From Streptacidiphilus jiangxiensis (GTDB taxonomy: Bacteria > Actinomycetota > Actinomycetes > Streptomycetales > Streptomycetaceae): 64,000 nucleotides of DNA. This document shows, piece by piece, positions 24,428 to 33,070 of the stretch (positions are counted from its first letter, which is position 1; every line of letters begins with the position of its first letter). The notes below the pieces were generated by a model. It was given only the letters and a program-made list of their open reading frames with translations, did no database searches and was not told the origin of the DNA. The stretch lies in the NCBI RefSeq assembly GCF_900109465.1, contig NZ_FOAZ01000018.1:62001-126000 (forward strand), given 5' to 3'. Position numbers and translations under genes: made by a program.

Positions 24428-25108
24428 TCAGCCGCCGTAGCGGGCGCCACGCAGTCGCGGCTCCAGGCCGATCCAGATGACCGACATGAGCCGGCGGGCC
24501 GACTCCTCCGCCGGCTCGGGGTTGGTGTCCAGGACCCAGCCGGCGAGGGCGTCCGCCGCGCCGGTGATGATCGCCGCCATCGCCGCGGCCTCGCCCCGGT
24601 CGGCGCGGGCGTCCGCGTTGCGCGGACCGGGCAGGTCGTCGCCGGCCTCGCGCACCGCGCGCCGCAGCAGCGCGGTGACCGCGCCGGAGACCTCGGCACG
24701 CGCCGCGGCCACCTCCGCCACCACGGGCTCACCCTGGGCGCGCGCCTGCTGGTAGAGGACGATCCAGCTGTCGCGGTGCTCGGCGACGAACGCGAAGAAC
24801 GCCGTCAGTCCGCGGTAGAGCTGCTCGCCCGGGTCCAGCGAGGGGTCCGCCGCCTCGGCGAAGCGGGCGATCAGCCGGTCGGCCTCGCGGCGGATGCAGG
24901 CCGCGAACAGCTCTTCCTTCGACCCGAGGTAGAGGTAGAGCATCGGCTTGGAGACGTCGCACTCCTCGGCGATCTCGTCCATCGACGCGGCGTGGTAGCC
25001 GGACCGGGAGAAGACTTTCACGGCAGCGTCCAGCATCTGCTGTTCGCGCTGTGCTCGTGGCACGCGCTTCGCCTTCACAGGGGCCTCGTCCCGAGCTTCC
25101 GATCGCAC
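24428..25108 (-). CDS. TetR family transcriptional regulator
   Basis: A 226-residue regulator. The N-terminal DNA-binding part reads VFSRSGYHAASMDEIAEECD and VSKPMLYLYLGSKEELFAA (about residues 32-70). The all-helical C-terminal domain is of normal length. The GTG at 25108 is used; a GTG ten codons further in is also possible. It lies downstream of the truncated monooxygenase on the same strand and converges on the lipase gene with a 24-bp gap. Targets unknown. Confidence 0.83.
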   Translation of the reverse strand: MRSEARDEAPVKAKRVPRAQREQQMLDAAVKVFSRSGYHAASMDEIAEECDVSKPMLYLYLGSKEELFAACIRREADRLIARFAEAADPSLDPGEQLYRGLTAFFAFVAEHRDSWIVLYQQARAQGEPVVAEVAAARAEVSGAVTALLRRAVREAGDDLPGPRNADARADRGEAAAMAAIITGAADALAGWVLDTNPEPAEESARRLMSVIWIGLEPRLRGARYGG

Positions 25109-25182
25109 GCCGTCGAGTCTAAGTGCTGGCGGCCTCGTTCCACGCCAGTCCGTCCACTCCGTGGTCCCCGTCCGACGAGGAC

Positions 25183-26451
25183 TTATGCCTCACGGTAGGC
25201 GTAGAGGTCCGCGAGGAACTTCCGGCGCAGCGCCGGGACCTTGCTGGTGACACTGAAGAAGCTGCGGGCGGCGAAGAGCGCGAGCCGCCCCGTCCCGCGC
25301 CGGTAGAGCGGGTCGTCACCACGCGTGCCGTTGTTGTTCAGCGAGTCCGCGACACGGGCGAAGCCGTAGGGGATCATCTCCGCCTCGTACGCCGCGACGG
25401 CGGCGAGCAGCGGCTTCTCGCCGCGCGCGGCGGCCGTCAGCTCCCGGCAGAGCAGGGCCGCGTCGCGCAGCGCGGTGTTCGCGCCGACGCCCTGTCCGGG
25501 CGTCATGGTGTGGACGGCGTCTCCGAGCAGCGTGACGTTGCTGCTCTCCCACGCCTCGACCGGGACCGAGGTGGAGATCCGCAGCGGGAAGGCCGCCTCC
25601 GGGTCGGAGAGCTCGAAGAGGCGGCGCAGGTCGGGGTGCCAGTTCTCGGTGGCCGCGAGCGCGGTGGCGACGAGCTCGGCGCCGCGCCGATCGAGGGCGT
25701 CCGCGGGGAAGTGGGCGTGGGAGCTCCACACGGAGAGGTTGATGTAGTCGCGGGTGTTGTCGTACCGGAGACCCGACCAGGCCCCCAGTCGCGCGGCGTC
25801 GGCCGGGTCCTTCGGCTTGCCCTCCGCGTCCCAGGGGAACTCCATGACGTGAAGCATGCCGATCATGCCCCTGGTGCCGAAGATCAGGGAGATGCCGTTC
25901 CGCACCTCCTCCGGCAGCAGCGCCCGGGTCTCGGGCGTGAGTGGCGTCCTGGTGGCGATGGCGGTGATGCCGGCGTCCTTGACCTCCGCGTGCGGCAGGT
26001 ACTGGCGCCGGACCGCGGAGCGGGTGCCGTCCGCGGCGACCAGCAGGTCACCGGTGGCCCGCGTGCCGTCGGCGAAGAAGGCCGTGACGGTACCGTCGGG
26101 GCGCTGCTCGTAGTGGGTGAACTCCTTGCCGTAGTGGACGACGTCGTCCATCCCGGTGAAGAGCACCTGCCGCAGGGTGGAGCGGGAGACGGAGCGCTCG
26201 GCGTCCACCGCGTCGGCGTCGTCGCGCAGTTCGAAGCTCGCGGTGCTGCGCTTCTTCTCGGTCAGCACGTTGAAGTGGCGCGGCGTGCGGGCGCAGGTGG
26301 CGACGAAGGTGTCGAAGAGCCCGGGTGGCAGGCACTCCCTCAGGGCCCGGTTGCCGGTCGGGTCGATCCCGACCCGGTAGCCGTACAGGCCGTCCTTGCG
26401 GGAGCCGTACCGCTCGAAGACGGCGACCTCGACACCGGCCCGCTTGAGGCC
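25183..26451 (-). pseudogene. FAD-dependent monooxygenase (PHBH-like), 5'-truncated
   Basis: About 420 residues match aromatic-ring flavin monooxygenases: VAVFERYGSRKDGLYGYRVG at the visible start, the DG motif LLVAADGTRSAVRRQYLP, and the GD motif NVTLLGDAVHTMTPGQGVG. The N-terminal GxGxxG FAD-binding motif, which should sit about 20 residues before AVFERYG, is missing. The frame instead runs upstream (from about 26451) into sequence that is the MarR gene on the opposite strand. The simplest reading is a deletion that fused the two, leaving an inactive enzyme gene. A sequencing or assembly error would be the alternative. Confidence 0.7.
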
Positions 26452-26464
26452 GGATGCGGACCTC

Positions 26465-26914
26465 GTGACCACCGTCAGCGCGGAGATGCAGGCGCTGCAG
26501 GCCGCCGTCGACGACTTCGACGCGGCGGCCGCCACCCTGCTCGGGATCAACCGGACCGACATGCGCTGCCTGGAGATCCTCTTCCAGCGGGAGTCGGCCA
26601 CCCCGAGCACACTCGGCCCGGCCCTCGGCCTGACCACCGGCAGCGTCACCGCGATGCTCGATCGCCTGCAGAAGCTGGGCTACCTCACCCGCTCCCCCGA
26701 CCCGGCGGACCGCCGCAAGGTCACCGTGCGGATCACCGACGCCGCCCGGCAGAAGGCCTGGGAGCTGTACGGACCGTTCGCCGAGGAGGGCCGGGAGCAG
26801 CTGGCCGCCTACGACGAGAACCAGCTCCGCCTCCTCGCCGGCTTCCTGCGCGGCTCGCGGGAGCTGTACGAACGGCACCTGGCACGTGTACGGGCACAGC
26901 ACTCCGGAGGCTGA
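26465..26914 (+). CDS. MarR family transcriptional regulator
   Basis: A 149-residue winged-helix regulator. It has GINRTDMRCLEIL in the dimer/helix region, TLGPALGLTTGSVTAMLDRL as the recognition helix and SPDPADRRKVTVRITDAAR as the wing. The GTG at 26465 is the best start; upstream in-frame sequence is the antisense of the truncated monooxygenase. A TAGCA-C-TGCTA palindrome lies 62 bp past its stop, before the aldehyde dehydrogenase gene, suggesting it controls that gene. Its 5' region abuts the deletion junction of the truncated gene. Confidence 0.82.
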   Translation: MTTVSAEMQALQAAVDDFDAAAATLLGINRTDMRCLEILFQRESATPSTLGPALGLTTGSVTAMLDRLQKLGYLTRSPDPADRRKVTVRITDAARQKAWELYGPFAEEGREQLAAYDENQLRLLAGFLRGSRELYERHLARVRAQHSGG

Positions 26915-26975
26915 CGCGCCACGTGACCTGTGGCACTCGGCGGGGGCTTGCGTCGGGGCCCGCCGACGCCTTGAC

Positions 26976-26986
26976 TAGCACTGCTA
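26976..26986. promoter_or_regulatory. MarR-type palindrome upstream of the aldehyde dehydrogenase
   Basis: TAGCA-C-TGCTA, 42 bp before the GTG start, overlapping a TTGACT -35-like hexamer at 26971-26976. The short inverted repeat resembles operators of MarR regulators in aromatic catabolism, and a MarR gene ends 62 bp upstream. Confidence 0.5.
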
Positions 26987-27028
26987 AGTTTTCGTCGCTT
27001 TCGTCGCAGCGCGCCCGGAGGGACCAAG

Positions 27029-28447
27029 GTGGAGACCTACACCGACCAGTACATCGGCGGCAGCTGGCGGCCCTCGCTCGGCGAGGGGACGATCACCGTC
27101 CTCAACCCCGCCACCGAGGAGGACCTCGCCGCCGTCGCCGCGGGTGACGCCGCCGACGTGGACGCCGCCGTCGCCGCGGCCCGCGCCGCGCAGCGCGCCT
27201 GGGGCGCGACCAGCAAGGAGGTCCGGCTCGGCTTCCTGGCGGCGATCCGCGACGGCCTGGCCGCGCGCCAGGAGGAGATCGCCGCGACGGTCACCGCCGA
27301 GCTGGGCGCGCCGATCGGCTTCTCCGCGGCCGTGCACGCGGGCCTGCCGCTCGCGGTGGCCGCCGGCTACGTGGACCTGCTGGCGGGCTTCGAGTTCACC
27401 GAGCGCGTCGGCAACTCCACCGTCTACCGCGAGCCGGCGGGCGTGGTCGGCGCGATCACGCCGTGGAACTACCCCCTGCACCAGATCGTCGCCAAGGTCG
27501 TCCCGGCGCTCGCCGCGGGCTGCACCGTCGTGCTGAAGCCCGCCGAGGACACACCGCTGGTCGCCCGCCTCTTCGCGCAGATCGTGCACGAGGCCGGCCT
27601 GCCCGCCGGCGTCTTCAACCTCGTCACCGGCCTCGGCGCGGTCGCGGGCGCGGCGCTGGCCGCCCACCCGGACGTGGAGCTGGTCTCCTTCACCGGCTCC
27701 ACGGCCGTCGGCCGTGCGATCGCCGAGCAGGCCGGCCGCGGCATCAAGCGCGTCGCACTCGAGCTGGGCGGCAAGTCCGCCAACGTCGTCCTCCCGGGCG
27801 CGGACCTCGCCCGCGCGGTCAACGTCAACGTCGGCAACGTCTTCGCCAACTCCGGCCAGACGTGCAGCGCGTGGACGCGCCTGCTGGTCCACCAGGACCA
27901 GTACGAGGAGGCCGTCACGATCGCGGCCAAGGCGGCGGCCAAGTACGTCCCCGGCGACCCGACCGCTCCCGAGACCCGTCTCGGCCCCGTCGTCAACGCC
28001 AAGCAGCGGGACCGCGTGCGCGGGTACATCCAGGCCGGCATCGACGCCGGCGCGCGCGTGGTGGCGGGCGGCGTCGACGCGCCGGAGGGCGCGGAGCGGG
28101 GCTTCTTCGTCCGCCCGACCATCCTCGCGGACGTGACGCCCGAGATGACGGTGGCCCAGGAGGAGATCTTCGGCCCCGTCCTGTGCGTGCTCGCCTACCG
28201 CGACGAGGACCACGCGGTGGAGCTGGCCAACGGCACGGAGTACGGCCTGGCCGGCGGCGTCTGGGCCGCGGACGAGGAGACGGCGGTGGCGTTCGCGCGC
28301 CGCATGGACACCGGGCAGGTGGACATCAACGGCGGCCGCTTCAATCCGCTGGCGCCCTTCGGTGGCTACAAGGGTTCCGGCATCGGCCGCGAGCTCGGCC
28401 GCCACGGCCTGGAGGAGTTCCTCCGGACGAAGTCGCTGCAGTTCTAG
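27029..28447 (+). CDS. Aldehyde dehydrogenase (NAD(P)+-dependent)
   Basis: A 472-residue enzyme that oxidises an aldehyde to a carboxylate. The catalytic residues are all visible: Asn in TPWNYPLHQ, Lys in VLKPAEDTP, the Glu of LELGGKSAN, and the Cys of NSGQTCSA. The cofactor-binding FTGSTAVGR and C-terminal PFGGYKGSGIGRE are standard. The GTG start has GGAGGG 8 nt upstream. It is followed by a zinc alcohol dehydrogenase, giving an alcohol-to-aldehyde-to-acid pair, and preceded by a MarR regulator; the substrate may be aromatic. Confidence 0.93.
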   Translation: METYTDQYIGGSWRPSLGEGTITVLNPATEEDLAAVAAGDAADVDAAVAAARAAQRAWGATSKEVRLGFLAAIRDGLAARQEEIAATVTAELGAPIGFSAAVHAGLPLAVAAGYVDLLAGFEFTERVGNSTVYREPAGVVGAITPWNYPLHQIVAKVVPALAAGCTVVLKPAEDTPLVARLFAQIVHEAGLPAGVFNLVTGLGAVAGAALAAHPDVELVSFTGSTAVGRAIAEQAGRGIKRVALELGGKSANVVLPGADLARAVNVNVGNVFANSGQTCSAWTRLLVHQDQYEEAVTIAAKAAAKYVPGDPTAPETRLGPVVNAKQRDRVRGYIQAGIDAGARVVAGGVDAPEGAERGFFVRPTILADVTPEMTVAQEEIFGPVLCVLAYRDEDHAVELANGTEYGLAGGVWAADEETAVAFARRMDTGQVDINGGRFNPLAPFGGYKGSGIGRELGRHGLEEFLRTKSLQF

Positions 28448-28470
28448 CCGCCGGGCAGGCGGGCACCATC

Positions 28471-28627
28471 AGGGGCGCGGGGCTCTGCCGGCCTGCGGCT
28501 CCTCCCCCAGCCTTCGGCCGGGAGGTGCCCCCAGCGCGGGCGCGACAAGCCACCCGCCCACGTAGAACACCGAACGCGCAGGGCCATCCGCACGCCGGTG
28601 GTTGCTCGCGCAGTTCCTCGCGCCCCT
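28471..28627. repeat. Inverted-repeat intergenic element, copy 3 (composite)
   Basis: The right arm (28606-28627, TCGCGCAGTTCCTCGCGCCC) and the preceding AGGGCCATCCGCACGCC match the family. The left arm begins AGGGGCGCGGGGCTCTGCC and then diverges into another GC-rich stretch with its own foldback around CCTTCGGCCGGGAGG. It lies between the aldehyde and alcohol dehydrogenase genes. Confidence 0.7.
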
Positions 28628-28665
28628 CGGTGTTGCAACTTCCCCCATCCCGAAAGGTCTCCCTC

Positions 28666-29757
28666 GTGACGACGACGGTCCGCGCCGCGCTGCTCCCCTC
28701 CGTAGGCGCTCAGCTGGAACTCACCGAGATCACCCTCCCGGACCCGGGTCCCGGACAGGTCCGGGTGAAGCTCGCCGCCGCGGGCGTGTGTCACTCCGAC
28801 CTGTCCCTCGCCACCGGGGTGCTCCGTGCCGCGACGCCGGTCGTCCTCGGGCACGAGGGCGCGGGGACGGTCGTCGCCGTGGGCGAGGGCGTGACCAAGG
28901 TCGCCGTCGGCGACCCGGTCGTGCTGAACTGGGCGCCGGCCTGCGGGCACTGCCATCTGTGCGGGCTCGGCGAGCCCTGGCTGTGCGAGAACTCCTACGC
29001 CGCCTCCGTCGAGACCTACGCGAGCCGCACGAGCGACGGCACCGGCGTGTACCCGGGCCTGGGTGTCGCCGCCTTCGCCGAGGAGACGGTCGTCTCCGAG
29101 AACGCGGTGATCCCCGTGCCGCAGGGCGTCCCGCTGGACGCCGCCGCTCTGCTCGGCTGCGCGGTGCTGACGGGGTACGGCGCCGTCCACAACGCCGCAC
29201 GGGTGCGCGAGGGCGAGTCGGCCGTCGTCCTCGGTCTCGGTGGCGTCGGCCTCGCCGTCCTGCAGGGGCTGCGCATCGCGGGCGCGGGGCCGATCGTCGC
29301 GGTGGACGTGACGCCCGAGAAGGAGGAGCTGGCCCGCCGCCACGGCGCGACGGAGTTCGTCGTGGCCGACGAGAACACGGCGAAGGCCGTCCGCAAACTG
29401 ACCGGCGGGCACGGGACCGACCACGCGTTCGAGTGCGTCGGACGTTCGACCACCATCCGCGCGGCCTGGAACTCCACCCGCCGTGGCGGCCGCACCACCG
29501 TCGTCGGCATCGGCTCCAAGGACGACCAGGTCGCCTTCAACGCGCTGGAGATCTTCCACTTCGCCCGCACCCTGACCGCCTGCGTCTACGGCGACGGCGT
29601 CCCGGACCGCGACATCCCGCTCCTCGCCGAGCACGTCCGCGCCGGCCGCCTGGACCTCGACTCCCTCATCACGGACCGGATCACCCTGGACGAGATCCCG
29701 GCCGCCTTCGACCGGATGCGCGAGGGCAAGGGCGGCCGGTCGTTGATCACCTTCTAG
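28666..29757 (+). CDS. Zinc-dependent alcohol dehydrogenase
   Basis: A 363-residue medium-chain dehydrogenase. Catalytic zinc ligands are in GVCHSDL and VLGHEGAG; structural zinc Cys residues are in APACGHCHLCGLGEPWLCE. The Rossmann motif is VVLGLGGVGLAVLQGLRIAG (about residue 187), followed by the Asp of AVDVT, indicating NAD(H). The overall pattern fits benzyl-alcohol or class III-like enzymes. The GTG start has AAAGG 9 nt upstream. It follows the aldehyde dehydrogenase after an inverted-repeat element of about 150 bp, so the two may be co-transcribed only in part. Confidence 0.9.
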   Translation: MTTTVRAALLPSVGAQLELTEITLPDPGPGQVRVKLAAAGVCHSDLSLATGVLRAATPVVLGHEGAGTVVAVGEGVTKVAVGDPVVLNWAPACGHCHLCGLGEPWLCENSYAASVETYASRTSDGTGVYPGLGVAAFAEETVVSENAVIPVPQGVPLDAAALLGCAVLTGYGAVHNAARVREGESAVVLGLGGVGLAVLQGLRIAGAGPIVAVDVTPEKEELARRHGATEFVVADENTAKAVRKLTGGHGTDHAFECVGRSTTIRAAWNSTRRGGRTTVVGIGSKDDQVAFNALEIFHFARTLTACVYGDGVPDRDIPLLAEHVRAGRLDLDSLITDRITLDEIPAAFDRMREGKGGRSLITF

Positions 29758-29833
29758 GTCATCCGCTCGCGCCCGGTAGAGTGGTGCGGTTGCCCGCAAC
29801 AGACCAGACCGCGCGAAGGACCTGAGGAACGAC

Positions 29834-31447
29834 GTGAGCACCGACTCCCCCGCCACCGCTGCCCAGGTCCTGCAGGAGGCCTCGCGGCGCCGCACCTTCG
29901 CGGTGATCTCGCACCCCGACGCCGGTAAGTCGACGCTGACCGAGGCGCTCGCGCTGCACGCGCAGGCGATCACCTCGGCCGGCGCCGTGCACGGCAAGGG
30001 CGGGCGCAAGGGCGTCACCTCGGACTGGATGGAGCTGGAGAAGGACCGAGGCATCTCGGTCACCTCCGCCGCGCTGCAGTTCGGGCACCGCGACCACGTG
30101 ATGAACCTGGTCGACACCCCCGGTCACGCCGACTTCTCCGAGGACACCTACCGTGTCCTGTCCGCGGTCGACTGCGCGATCATGCTGGTGGACGCGGCCA
30201 AGGGTCTGGAGGAGCAGACCCGCAAGCTGTTCTCCGTCTGCCGCCACCGCGGTGTGCCGGTGATCACGTTCATCAACAAGTGGGACCGTCGCGGTCGCGA
30301 GGCCCTGGAGCTGCTGGACGACATCCAGAACATCCTGGAGATCACGCCCGTCCCGCAGGTGTGGCCGGTCGGCAACGCCGGCAACTTCCGCGGCCTGGTC
30401 GAGGCGGCGGACACCGAGCAGTTCCTGAAGTACACCCGCGTCCCCGGCGGCACCCACGAGGCCGAGGAGGAGGCGATGGACGCCGCCGCCGCCGAGGCCG
30501 TCGAGGGCGAGCTGTGGCCGACGGCGCTGGAGGAGCTGGAGCTCGCGCTCGACTCCGGGCCGGGCTGGGACCCGCAGGCCTTCCGCGAGGGCAAGATCAC
30601 CCCGGTGTTCTTCGGCTCCGCGCTCACCAACATCGGTGTCCGCCTGCTCCTCGACGCCGTCGTCGACCTCGCCCCCTCCCCCGACGCGCGTGAGATGGCC
30701 AACGGCGACCACCGCCCGGTGGAGGAGGAGTTCGCCGGCATCGTCTTCAAGATCCAGGCGAACATGGACCCGGCCCACCGCGACCGCATCGCCTTCATCC
30801 GTGTCTGCTCCGGCGTCTTCGAGCGCGGCATGAACGTCACCCGCGCCGCCTCCGGCCGCTCGCTGACGACCAAGTACGCCCACACCGTCTTCGGCGCCGA
30901 GCGCACCGTCGCGGACATCTGCTACCCGGGCGACGTGGTCGGCCTGATCAACGCGACCGCGCTGCGCGTCGGCGACACCCTCTACGTCGGCAAGAAGGCC
31001 GAGTTCCCGCCGCTGCCCGCGTTCGCGCCCGAGCACTTCGCCGTCGCGCGGCCCAAGGACATCAGCCGCAGCAAGCAGTTCCGCAAGGGCATCTCGCAGC
31101 TGGACGAGGAAGGCGTCGTCCAGGTGCTCACCTCGGACCGCCGAGGCGACCAGGCCCCCGTCCTGGCGGCCGTCGGCCCGATGCAGTTCGACGTCGTGCT
31201 GCACCGCATGGAGCACGAGTTCTCCTCGCCGATCGTGCTGGAGCGCCTGCCCTACTCGCTCGCCCGCGTCACCGACGCGGCCGGCGCGGACGTGCTGAAC
31301 AAGGCCCGCCTGGTCACCGGCGAGCCGCTGACCCGCCGCAGCGACAACGCGCTCCTGGCGCTGTTCGGCGACAAGTGGCAGCTCAACAGCTTCGTCCGGG
31401 GCAACCCGGACGTGAAGCTGGAGACCCTGATCGCCACCGCGGACTGA
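29834..31447 (+). CDS. prfC: Peptide chain release factor 3
   Basis: A 537-residue translational GTPase that removes RF1/RF2 from the ribosome after peptide release. The G motifs are ISHPDAGKST (G1), RGISVTSAA (G2), LVDTPGHADFSEDTYR (G3) and FINKWDR (G4). The C-terminal part has GPMQFDVVLHRMEHEF, typical of RF3 as opposed to EF-G. The GTG at 29834 is used. A TAGAGT -10-like hexamer lies about 55 bp upstream. It converges on an XRE regulator with a 20-bp gap. Confidence 0.95.
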   Translation: MSTDSPATAAQVLQEASRRRTFAVISHPDAGKSTLTEALALHAQAITSAGAVHGKGGRKGVTSDWMELEKDRGISVTSAALQFGHRDHVMNLVDTPGHADFSEDTYRVLSAVDCAIMLVDAAKGLEEQTRKLFSVCRHRGVPVITFINKWDRRGREALELLDDIQNILEITPVPQVWPVGNAGNFRGLVEAADTEQFLKYTRVPGGTHEAEEEAMDAAAAEAVEGELWPTALEELELALDSGPGWDPQAFREGKITPVFFGSALTNIGVRLLLDAVVDLAPSPDAREMANGDHRPVEEEFAGIVFKIQANMDPAHRDRIAFIRVCSGVFERGMNVTRAASGRSLTTKYAHTVFGAERTVADICYPGDVVGLINATALRVGDTLYVGKKAEFPPLPAFAPEHFAVARPKDISRSKQFRKGISQLDEEGVVQVLTSDRRGDQAPVLAAVGPMQFDVVLHRMEHEFSSPIVLERLPYSLARVTDAAGADVLNKARLVTGEPLTRRSDNALLALFGDKWQLNSFVRGNPDVKLETLIATAD

Positions 31448-31467
31448 CGCTCCGCCGGACCGCCCGG

Positions 31468-32316
31468 TCAGACCGCCCGCAGCGCGCCCGGGCGGCGGCC
31501 GGTGAGGTGGTCCAGGGCGGCCGACGTGGCCTCGTCCGCCGGGAGGTGGACGAGGAGGCGCTGGTCGTCGGCGGCCGGGAGATCCAAGGTCTCGTAGGCG
31601 AGGCGGAGTTCGCCCGCCTCCGGGTGAACGATCCGGATGATGCCGTGAGGGCGTGGCAGGCCGGGGACGGTCTCCGCACGGGTGGCGAAGGCAGTGCCGC
31701 CGGCGACGGTCAACTCGTCCATCAGCGCCGCGACATGGGGGTCCGCCCGGCCCGGACCCTGCTTGAGGGCGGCCACCTGCTCGTCGGCCACGCGCTCCCA
31801 GTCGGGGAAGGCCGCACGGGCCCGCGCGTCGGTGAAGACGTAGCGGGCGAGAGCGGGCACCTCGGCCTCGAACAGGCCCAGCGGCTCGGTCAGACGACGG
31901 TAGCCGTCCGTGCAGGCGAGGACCTCGGTCAGACGGTTGGTCACCAGCGCGGGCATCGGCTCGAAGCGGTCGAGCAGGGCGCGGACCGTCGGCCGGACGT
32001 CGCGTTGCGGGGCGAAGGCCGCCCGGCAGGTGAAGCCGGGCTCCGCACCCTTGGCCAGTCGCTGGAGGTGCACGCGCTCGGTCGGTGACAGGTGCAGCGC
32101 GTCGGCGAGTGCGGCGAGCACCGGTGCCGAGGGGTGTCGATCGCGTCCCTGCTCCAGCCGCGTGAGGTACTCGACGCTCACCCCGGCGAGGGTGGCGAGC
32201 TCGGCCCGGCGCAGTCCGGGGGTCCTCCGGCGCGGACCGGTCGGCAGGCCCGCCTCGGCGGGCGTCACCGCCTCGCGGCGCAGGCGGAGGAAGAGGCCCA
32301 GCTCGTTGTCGCTCAC
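31468..32316 (-). CDS. XRE family regulator with MmyB-like ligand domain
   Basis: A 282-residue regulator. The N-terminal helix-turn-helix is RRAELATLAGVSVEYLTRLEQG (split across two helices, residues about 35-56), followed by SAPVLAALADALHLSPTER. The C-terminal MmyB-like domain has VTNRLTEVLACTDGYRRL and AGELRLAYETLDLPAADDQRL. The GTG at 32316 is used. It is divergent from an FMN-dependent reductase; the 145-bp gap contains a 10-bp inverted repeat that is its likely operator. Such pairs usually form a ligand-responsive switch. Confidence 0.88.
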   Translation of the reverse strand: MSDNELGLFLRLRREAVTPAEAGLPTGPRRRTPGLRRAELATLAGVSVEYLTRLEQGRDRHPSAPVLAALADALHLSPTERVHLQRLAKGAEPGFTCRAAFAPQRDVRPTVRALLDRFEPMPALVTNRLTEVLACTDGYRRLTEPLGLFEAEVPALARYVFTDARARAAFPDWERVADEQVAALKQGPGRADPHVAALMDELTVAGGTAFATRAETVPGLPRPHGIIRIVHPEAGELRLAYETLDLPAADDQRLLVHLPADEATSAALDHLTGRRPGALRAV

Positions 32317-32342
32317 CGTCCGAACCTAACACCGGGGCGAAC

Positions 32343-32375
32343 CCCAAGGGTGTCCCTGTCACTACCACCCTTGGG
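32343..32375. promoter_or_regulatory. Inverted repeat operator candidate (XRE/MmyB)
   Basis: CCCAAGGGTG (32343-32352) and CACCCTTGGG (32366-32375) form a perfect 10-bp inverted repeat with a 13-bp spacer. It lies 26 bp upstream of the regulator start and about 86 bp before the reductase start. Confidence 0.6.
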
Positions 32376-32461
32376 CCGGTCTCCCTGTCGACCGCGGCGC
32401 TCAGCAGAGTTGGTCTCGCATCCCCACCGGGACGCGACGCCGACTCAGAGGAGCACCAGCC

Positions 32462-33070
32462 ATGTCCGACCAGCGCCTGAAGCTCGCCGTTGTCACCGGG
32501 AGCGTCCGGGAGGGCCGCTTCGGCCCCGTCGTCGCCCACTGGTTCGCCCGACAGGCGGAACAGCACGGCGGGTTCGACGTCGACCCGGTCGACCTCGCGG
32601 AGTTCGACATCCCACTGGAACTGCCCGCCACTCCGCCCGCGATGGATCCGGACCCGCAGCGCCCCGCCGGACTGGCCGGCCTGGCCCGCCGTCTGCGCGA
32701 GGCCGACGCCGTCGTGATCGTGACACCGGACTACAACCGCAGCTTCCCGGCCTCGTTGAAGGCCGCCATCGACTGGCACCACACCGAGTGGGCCACCAAG
32801 GCGATCGGGTTCGTCGGCTACAGCGGGGCCAGCGGCGGGCTGCTGGCCATCGAGCAACTGCGGCAGGTCTTCACCGAGTTGCAGGCCCACACGGTCCGCG
32901 ACTACGTCTCCTTCCCGCGCTACTACCTGCTCTTCGGCCCGGACGGCACCCTGCTCGACCCGCAGGGACCCGAGGCTGCAGCCAAGTCGATGCTGGATCA
33001 GCTCGATTGGTGGGGGTCCGTCCTCCACGACGCCCGAGGGGCGCGTCCCCTCGTCAGCGAACGAAAGTGA
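32462..33070 (+). CDS. NADPH-dependent FMN reductase family protein
   Basis: A 202-residue flavodoxin-like oxidoreductase. FMN phosphate binding is by VTGSVREGRFGPVVA (residues 11-25), and the second FMN loop is TPDYNRSFPASLKAAIDW. Family members reduce quinones, azo dyes or chromate. Being divergent from an MmyB-type regulator, it is probably its target and may act in electrophile or quinone detoxification. Its 3' end overlaps the convergent esterase gene by 17 bp. Confidence 0.88.
   Translation: MSDQRLKLAVVTGSVREGRFGPVVAHWFARQAEQHGGFDVDPVDLAEFDIPLELPATPPAMDPDPQRPAGLAGLARRLREADAVVIVTPDYNRSFPASLKAAIDWHHTEWATKAIGFVGYSGASGGLLAIEQLRQVFTELQAHTVRDYVSFPRYYLLFGPDGTLLDPQGPEAAAKSMLDQLDWWGSVLHDARGARPLVSERK

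Noticed and set aside
26600-27000. Insertion sequence or transposase remnant at the monooxygenase deletion junction
   Set aside because: No terminal repeats, target duplication or transposase-like frame could be found there.
31468-33070. Toxin-antitoxin system (XRE regulator with neighbour)
   Set aside because: The regulator has a full MmyB-like domain and the neighbour is a normal FMN reductase; there is no toxin-like gene.
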